NCBI GenBank assembly: GCA_900539655.1
Contig: UQCR01000002.1
Span: 135,192-199,191, forward strand
Direction: 5' to 3'
Length of the DNA stretch: 64,000 bases
Origin: an uncultured Robinsoniella sp.
GTDB lineage: Bacteria; Bacillota; Clostridia; Lachnospirales; Lachnospiraceae
Part shown: in pieces, positions 58,951 through 64,000 of the stretch
Layout: each line of letters begins with the position of its first letter
Numbering within the stretch: position 1 is the first letter of the stretch
The notes under the pieces: model-generated
Told to the model about the DNA's origin: nothing
Database searches by the model: none
Seen by the model: only the letters and a program-made list of their open reading frames with translations
Made by a program: the position numbers and the translations under genes

Positions 58951-59877
58951 ATGATGAAGAAAGTAGATAAGAGACACATTGAAGTCTGGATACATAGAAA
59001 TGCCAGGGAATTGGAATTGGCAAAGTGGAATTATTATTTTGCAGGTGGAAGTAAGGAAGATGTTGTAAATGCATTGATGTATTATCAGAATGCAGATGGC
59101 GGATTCGGAAATGGGATTGATCCGGATAACTGGAACCCCAATTCGGTTCCTTACGGGTTGTATTATGTATTAGAAGTCCTGGATGAAATCGAATTTTATG
59201 ATATGCAGCATCCAATTTACGTGGGAATTAAAAGATATCTGGATTGTCACAGTAATTTTCCGGAGGGATGGATTTTTACGGTTCCTACAAACGAAGATTT
59301 TCCACATGCCAGTTTTTATAATTTTGATGAAGAATATAATAAAATAGAGAGCAGGGGAATTCACCTGCGGTTTTGCGCGTTTATCCTTGAGCACTATAAG
59401 GAATCCATACTTTATCCATCTGTTTTAGATTTGATAAAAACCATGATGGAGGGATTGAAGGATGATAATCTGGGGGATATGGGGCCCAGTGGGTATATTT
59501 CATTAATCAATGCTATGAAACATGTAAATTTAGAGGGATATGATTATGACTGGTTAGAAAAAGAGCTGATCAAAGCTGTGAACAAGTCTATACAGCGGGA
59601 TCCAGCCCAGTGGCCGTCTTATGGTTACCGTCCGTCTGATTATATAAAATCAAAGAATAGTATTTTTTACCCCGGAAACGAGGAGATTGTGGAAAAAGAG
59701 CTGGATTTCCTTGCTGATACGCTGCCGGAGCATGATGTATGGCCAATTTCCTGGTGCTGGTTTGAAAACTACGAAAAATATTCAAAGGAATTTATAATCA
59801 GTGAAAATTGGGCAAAAGCTTATAAAGCAATTGAAAAAGTATTGTTCTTAAAAAAATTCGGAAGGTTGAATCCGTAA
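58951..59877 (+). CDS. Alpha/alpha-toroid protein (prenyltransferase/squalene-cyclase-like repeats)
   Basis: 308 aa with repeated helical units and a QW-like motif YYQNADGGFGNGIDPDNW (about 46-63); the helix pattern resembles the prenyltransferase / squalene-hopene-cyclase barrel. No DXDD or DDXXD catalytic motif is visible, so enzyme activity is doubtful. Similar proteins occur as uncharacterised hypotheticals in Clostridia. Two ATG codons overlap at the start; SD TTGGAGGGC. Next to an AraC regulator and an amidohydrolase, all on one strand. Confidence 0.7.
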   Translation: MMKKVDKRHIEVWIHRNARELELAKWNYYFAGGSKEDVVNALMYYQNADGGFGNGIDPDNWNPNSVPYGLYYVLEVLDEIEFYDMQHPIYVGIKRYLDCHSNFPEGWIFTVPTNEDFPHASFYNFDEEYNKIESRGIHLRFCAFILEHYKESILYPSVLDLIKTMMEGLKDDNLGDMGPSGYISLINAMKHVNLEGYDYDWLEKELIKAVNKSIQRDPAQWPSYGYRPSDYIKSKNSIFYPGNEEIVEKELDFLADTLPEHDVWPISWCWFENYEKYSKEFIISENWAKAYKAIEKVLFLKKFGRLNP

Positions 59878-59909
59878 TCGATAGTGTGCGTAACAGGAGA
59901 ATAAATGAT

Positions 59910-60005
59910 ATGTGGAAGGATCGTGCATGCATAAATAGGATAACTGCAGTACAAGATATAGTAAATATATTTATGCAGATATTAGGAAAGGACGATATCG
60001 TCTGA
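59910..60005 (+). CDS. Possible short ORF or gene remnant
   Basis: 31 codons (MWKDRACINRITAVQDIVN...). SD AACAGGAGAA is 10 nt upstream. No family recognised; it may be a remnant of a larger gene. Low confidence. Confidence 0.3.
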   Translation: MWKDRACINRITAVQDIVNIFMQILGKDDIV

Positions 60006-60032
60006 ATCATACTAACGGTATCCTTGATATTA

Positions 60033-60971
60033 ATGAGAACACGAATTATAGATTTCCACACACATTTAGGTGATATTTTTCATGAGAATAAGAATATAAG
60101 TTTTAAAGCACCACAGCATTTACCAAAATATAAGGATCCTTTTAAAGAATTGGGAGAGGGAGGCTATCAGGCACCGCTTATTGTGGATGATCCGGAGGCA
60201 CTCAATACATTAATTGATGCCGGGCAGTTTAGAATCTGGGAAAAAGGGGGACTAGATTCTGTCCGGGAGGAAATTGCATCCAACCAAATGGATTATATGG
60301 TTTCTCTGCCTATTCTGCCGAATACCAGTTTTGAAGAGACCCTTGCGGCATCCAGGCTGGAACCTAGAATTCTGCCATTTACCAGCCCGGATTTTACACT
60401 TCCGATGAAAGAAATGCAGGAAAAGCTTAGGAGAGATATTAGAATGGGTGCTAGAGGCTTAAAACTTCATCCGATTCTGCAAAATGTGAGTTTGACAGAT
60501 GAGCGCACATTTGCGGCAGTTGAGGTCTTTGGGGAATTAAGACTTCCGGTAACAGCACATTGCGGGGTAAATGATTATTATAAACAGGGGAGTCCCTATC
60601 AGAATATAGCGCCAAAAGAGTATGGAGCCCTTCACTATATGCTGGCTTTAATTGAACGCTATCCACAGTATATCTTAATACCGGCACACGCAGGCGGGGA
60701 ATGTGGAAAGGAATATCTGGAACTGGCAGAAGCGGTTCGAAAGCATAAATGGGAACATGTATATACAGACACTTCCTTTAAGGGAACAGAGGTGATGAAA
60801 GAACTGGTAGAATTAATGGGAGAGGACAAGATTTTGTTTGGGACAGATTATCCGTTTGGTGAAGTAGAGGCTTCCATAGAACTTTGCAGAAAGGCATTTT
60901 CCGGTAAAGAAGAGGTGGCGGATAAAGTATTTTACCGGAATGCTGCCGGACTTTTAGGAATGCAGTCATAA
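60033..60971 (+). CDS. Amidohydrolase-family metal-dependent hydrolase
   Basis: 312 aa TIM-barrel hydrolase: metal-binding HxH in IIDFHTHLGD near residue 7, GARGLKLHP, PVTAHCG, PAHAGG and the terminal Asp in LFGTDYPFG. This is the amidohydrolase-2 (PF04909) layout; members include decarboxylases and lactonases, so the reaction is not known. The ATG at 60033 has no clear SD; an in-frame TTG at 60024 is no better. Downstream of the toroid gene on the same strand. A weak convergent hairpin (TTCTTAG / CTAAGAA, 60989-61011) separates it from DUF554. Confidence 0.9.
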   Translation: MRTRIIDFHTHLGDIFHENKNISFKAPQHLPKYKDPFKELGEGGYQAPLIVDDPEALNTLIDAGQFRIWEKGGLDSVREEIASNQMDYMVSLPILPNTSFEETLAASRLEPRILPFTSPDFTLPMKEMQEKLRRDIRMGARGLKLHPILQNVSLTDERTFAAVEVFGELRLPVTAHCGVNDYYKQGSPYQNIAPKEYGALHYMLALIERYPQYILIPAHAGGECGKEYLELAEAVRKHKWEHVYTDTSFKGTEVMKELVELMGEDKILFGTDYPFGEVEASIELCRKAFSGKEEVADKVFYRNAAGLLGMQS

Positions 60972-60999
60972 AGGATCATCATATCGGGTTCTTAGAAAG

Positions 61000-61716
61000 C
61001 TATCCTAAGAATGCATAGAGAATCGGAATTAGCAGTGCGGGCAGCATATTGCCAACCCGGAACTTTTTTCCAAAAGCAATGTTGATGCCCACGCAGAAAA
61101 TTAATGCAGAGCCTATGTAGGAGAGATTGGCGATCAGTTCTTCCGCTACGAAGTATCCGGCAAAATGAGCAACCAGAGTGATACAGCCTTCGTAAACCAG
61201 GATGGCAAGTGCGGAGCACATAACACCGATTCCGTAGGTAGATGCCAGAACAACCACGATGACGAAATCCAGCACGGCTTTTGCTGTCAGCATGGAGAAG
61301 TCCCCGTTTAAACCATCCTGTATGGAGCCTACAATAGCCATAGCGCCTACACAGATGATCAAAGAGGTATTAACGAAGCCCTCTACAAAACGGCCGTCAT
61401 TTTCGGCATGAAAAGCATTTTTTAATTTATCGCCCAGATGTTCCATACGTTTTTCAATATTTATGATTTCACCTAACAGGCTACCCAAAACCAGGGAAAA
61501 GATCAGCATCATGCTGCCTTTGGTTTCGAGCATGCCGTTCTGGAACTCCAGCATGCCCTGTAATGTGCCGCTGATACCTATAAATATGGTAGCAACTCCA
61601 CAGGCACACATCAGGGATGCCTGCAGTTCTTTTTTTATGCCCTTGTGCAGTAAGAGACCGATTCCGCTTCCGGCGATAACAGCAATAGTGTTAATCAGTG
61701 TACCTGTACCAAACAT
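61000..61716 (-). CDS. DUF554 membrane protein
   Basis: 238 aa with about six to seven hydrophobic segments. Opening FGTGTLINTIAVIAGSGIGLLL, NTSLIICVGAMAIVGSIQDGL and the C-terminal GIGVMCSAL, AGYFVAEELIANLSYIG are DUF554 blocks. The family is proposed to be a transporter but has no proven substrate. SD GTTGGAGGAT before the ATG. Divergent from the beta-lactamase-fold gene. Confidence 0.93.
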   Translation of the reverse strand: MFGTGTLINTIAVIAGSGIGLLLHKGIKKELQASLMCACGVATIFIGISGTLQGMLEFQNGMLETKGSMMLIFSLVLGSLLGEIINIEKRMEHLGDKLKNAFHAENDGRFVEGFVNTSLIICVGAMAIVGSIQDGLNGDFSMLTAKAVLDFVIVVVLASTYGIGVMCSALAILVYEGCITLVAHFAGYFVAEELIANLSYIGSALIFCVGINIAFGKKFRVGNMLPALLIPILYAFLG

Positions 61717-61848
61717 GAAAGTAATCCTCCAACTTTTATAAATGTCATAAGGAAGATTATAACATCAGTTTTGGCGTTTGGAAAACATATTTTAGATTAT
61801 CCATATAAAAATTTTATAGTTTCTTTGTGAAAATATAATTTTTAAAGG

Positions 61849-61877
61849 TAGTATATGAGGTTTTTCCATACTATAAT
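61849..61877 (+). promoter_or_regulatory. Dyad and -10 upstream of the beta-lactamase-fold gene
   Basis: TAGTAT (61849-61854) / ATACTA (61868-61873) with inner GG / CC, overlapping a TATAAT at 61872-61877. A possible operator. No convincing -35. Confidence 0.4.
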
Positions 61878-61924
61878 CATAGAGTAGGATTATAACAGCG
61901 TTAGACAGAGCGGAGGAGTACAAC

Positions 61925-63739
61925 ATGACGAAAGAACAGATGGCAGTTTTTGAACTGATCTGGAATTTGATAAATGGGAAAACGGATCGCAGTAAAGTTG
62001 AATTTGCCCCGCAGAAGATACCTTTTCCAAAGGAGGGGCCTTATGAACAGGCATTTTTACGGGCGGTCCCGGAAACCCAGGGGATTTCATCTGCAATGAT
62101 CGGGGATCTTCTGGAGGAGCTTAAAAGTAATGAAGGAATTAACATGCATCATATTTTAATTCTGAGAAATGGTAATGTCATAGGAGAGGCAAGCTATGCA
62201 CCATACAGTCAGGGGATGTGGCATATTACCCACTCCATGTGTAAGAGCATTACAGGAATGGCAGTGGGAATGCTGATCGCAGAGGGCAGGCTGGAGCTGG
62301 ATGACCGGATTCATGATATTTTTGAAAAGAAAAATATACTGGGGCTGTTTCGGCAGAAAAATGTTACGGTACGCAATCTTCTGACCATGACCAGCGGTAT
62401 TGTTTATAATGAGGCAGGTGCACTTTCCGGAAATGAATGGACGAAAAGCTTTCTGGAATCCTCTGTCAAAGGGACACCAGGGACGGTGTTCGACTATAAC
62501 AGTATGAATACCTATATGCTGTCCGCAATTGTAACAGAGATCACCGGGGAGACGCTGACGGAATACCTGACACCGCGGCTGTTTGAACCACTGGGAATCA
62601 CAAAGTATTACTGGGAGACATGTCCGAAAGGAATCACTAAGGGTGGATGGGGTCTTTTCCTGCTGCCTGAGGATGCGGCAAAGCTGGGGCAGTTATATCT
62701 TCAGCGGGGAAAATGGAAAGACCGGCAGATTATACCGGCTGACTGGGTGGAAGAATCTACAACAAAGCAGGTGGATACGCCCCCGGAAAAGTGCGGGAAC
62801 GGATATGGTTATCAGATCTGGATGGGAGGCAGACCGGGGAGTTTTTTATTTAATGGAATGCTTGGACAGAATGTCATCGTATATCCGGACCTTCAAATGG
62901 TAATCGTAGTACATGCCGGAAGCAGGGAAATATTTCAAAAATCTACTCTAATGGATGTGATTGGCAGGGATTTTGAGAATGATTTTACACCTGGAACCTG
63001 CAAGGAAACTGTATCAGCAGAAGAGAGGACCGATTATTGCAGGCTTGTTAATATAGAAAAGGCGGTGAGCGGGACCAAAGACAATCTTTTGCTGATTGAA
63101 AAGGGTGGATGGAACCGGAACAGCATACATAAAAAGAGAAGACAGCCAAGGCAGAAGTTTGTGCCGGATGACAGGCAATGGGCTGACAAAAGGATATATG
63201 AGATGGAGCAAAAGCATGTAGGGCTTGCCCCGTTAATCCTTCAGGTGCTGCATAATAATTATTCCGAGGGAATTACAAGGATGGGATTTTTCCTGGACGA
63301 CGGCAGATTTTATTTAGAAATACAGGAAGGTGAGGACAATCACAAAATTGAGGTTGGATTTCATGGTGCCAGAACGACAGCCGTAAAACTGCATGGAGAA
63401 GAATATCTGGTAGGCGCACAAGGAAGCTTTTCAACTGATGAAGAAAACCGCCGGGTACTGAAAATCCGAATTACCTTTTTAGAAGAGGCGGTGAGCCGTG
63501 AAGTGAAATTTTATTTCGAAAATGAGGAAGTGGAAATCCGCTGGAATGAAGTTCCCGGGAAAGATGTTATTCTAAAAGGGCTGGATTCTTTTGCGGCAAT
63601 GCCTACAGATAACCTTATAATTAATAATTTGAGAGGAATGGTGAATCCGGAATTATTTCATTTTCTTATTGAAAGGACGATTCAGCCGATTGTCACAGGA
63701 CATCTGATGCAGCAAGAGATTATCGACCTGCAGGCATGA
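61925..63739 (+). CDS. Serine hydrolase, class C beta-lactamase / esterase fold
   Basis: 604 aa. N-terminal beta-lactamase-like domain (about 50-360) with SxxK nucleophile in HSMCKSITG near residue 106, YxN as DYNSMN (tyrosine near residue 195) and the conserved GITKYYWE and GYGYQIW stretches. The C-terminal about 200 residues carry a beta-rich extension not seen in short esterases. No signal peptide, so it probably acts in the cytosol. Substrate unknown: ester or D-amino-acid peptide possible. SD GCGGAGGAG. Confidence 0.88.
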   Translation: MTKEQMAVFELIWNLINGKTDRSKVEFAPQKIPFPKEGPYEQAFLRAVPETQGISSAMIGDLLEELKSNEGINMHHILILRNGNVIGEASYAPYSQGMWHITHSMCKSITGMAVGMLIAEGRLELDDRIHDIFEKKNILGLFRQKNVTVRNLLTMTSGIVYNEAGALSGNEWTKSFLESSVKGTPGTVFDYNSMNTYMLSAIVTEITGETLTEYLTPRLFEPLGITKYYWETCPKGITKGGWGLFLLPEDAAKLGQLYLQRGKWKDRQIIPADWVEESTTKQVDTPPEKCGNGYGYQIWMGGRPGSFLFNGMLGQNVIVYPDLQMVIVVHAGSREIFQKSTLMDVIGRDFENDFTPGTCKETVSAEERTDYCRLVNIEKAVSGTKDNLLLIEKGGWNRNSIHKKRRQPRQKFVPDDRQWADKRIYEMEQKHVGLAPLILQVLHNNYSEGITRMGFFLDDGRFYLEIQEGEDNHKIEVGFHGARTTAVKLHGEEYLVGAQGSFSTDEENRRVLKIRITFLEEAVSREVKFYFENEEVEIRWNEVPGKDVILKGLDSFAAMPTDNLIINNLRGMVNPELFHFLIERTIQPIVTGHLMQQEIIDLQA

Positions 63740-63794
63740 TTAGATGACCTCATTCACCTTGTGTACTGACACACTTAGGACTACAGCAAACGTT

Positions 63795-64000
63795 TTATAG
63801 GGTTCTATTAAATGACTTATATTTGGGTTTAGCTGAGGAAGGACGCTTTGTAGATGGAGGTAGTGTACGGAAAGAGAAGGGGGCGGACCAGGACATTGGT
63901 TTGGAAGGCTTACCGCAGAACTGGCATTTTCTAACCTTCCCGAAGCCCTTTTTGGCGGCACGCGGGCATTCGCTGCGAAATCCTGATGCATTTCGCAGCT
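63795..64000 (-). other. Open frame running off the right edge
   Basis: On the minus strand a frame is open from the window edge to a stop at 63795, reading KKGFGKVRKCQFCGKPSK in the middle, with a CxxC. No start is visible. A perfect stem GCTGCGAAA / TTTCGCAGC lies at 63972-63999. Could be a small protein tail or just a repeat or element end. Beyond these, 63740-64000 shows nothing convincing. Confidence 0.25.

Noticed and set aside
63740..63991. 83-codon minus-strand ORF at the right edge
   Set aside because: Composition is proline/serine-rich and unlike a real protein, with no ribosome site; an alternative minus frame is equally open.

Overview
The window looks like a chromosomal segment of a low-GC Gram-positive gut anaerobe, most likely a Lachnospiraceae (Clostridia). 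Grounds: AT-rich DNA with strong AGGAGG ribosome sites, TTGACA/TATAAT promoters, a T-box leader on thrS, an L20-type leader on infC-rpmI-rplT, HemZ, DUF1540, a Rel-MBL-hemZ-HD-hisS-aspS gene order, a Yes-type two-component system beside a sugar ABC transporter, and no outer-membrane genes. Nearly everything is ordinary chromosome; no phage, CRISPR array, rRNA or intact transposon was seen.

Layout. 0-1.6 kb: tail of a polar amino-acid ABC transporter. 1.7-9.8 kb: purine synthesis (purC, purF, purB, purA) interrupted by an NhaC-type antiporter and a LysR regulator. 9.8-15.6 kb: HAD phosphatase, hypotheticals, a threonine-aldolase-family enzyme with an NSS amino-acid symporter, a flavodoxin-like protein, a SEC-C protein. 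15.7-22.5 kb: YesN/YesM two-component system divergent from a three-gene sugar ABC importer. 22.6-27.7 kb: YdcF protein, T-box-thrS, DUF1540 protein, infC-rpmI-rplT. 27.8-33 kb: gene-poor stretch with three tRNAs, tandem repeats, very small ORFs, a PadR regulator operon and a nitroreductase. 33-41.8 kb: apt, rel, MBL hydrolase, hemZ, HD-GYP, hisS, aspS. 42-46.3 kb: a large secreted repeat protein, a lipoprotein and a DUF1294 protein. 46.4-53.5 kb: glyA, then a four-gene ABC exporter with two different adaptor subunits. 53.6-56.6 kb: rpsB-tsf and a LysM protein. 56.7-63.7 kb: accessory genes: TipAS-type MerR regulator, AraC regulator, alpha/alpha-toroid protein, amidohydrolase, DUF554 protein and a serine beta-lactamase-fold hydrolase.

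Points of most interest: (1) the ABC exporter whose second adaptor carries an inserted Cna_B-like domain and a Ser/Thr/Pro-rich linker where the usual long helical hairpin would be; (2) the infC leader, where one GTGGATA segment can pair with either of two TATCCAC copies, and the AUU start of infC; (3) a 16-copy, 23-residue repeat protein with one cysteine in every repeat; (4) a scatter of purine-rich 12-16 nt tandem repeats, one of them inside a transporter gene and frame-preserving; (5) a MerR-type 19-bp-spacer promoter with a perfect dyad. All assignments are from reading the sequence; no database search was possible.
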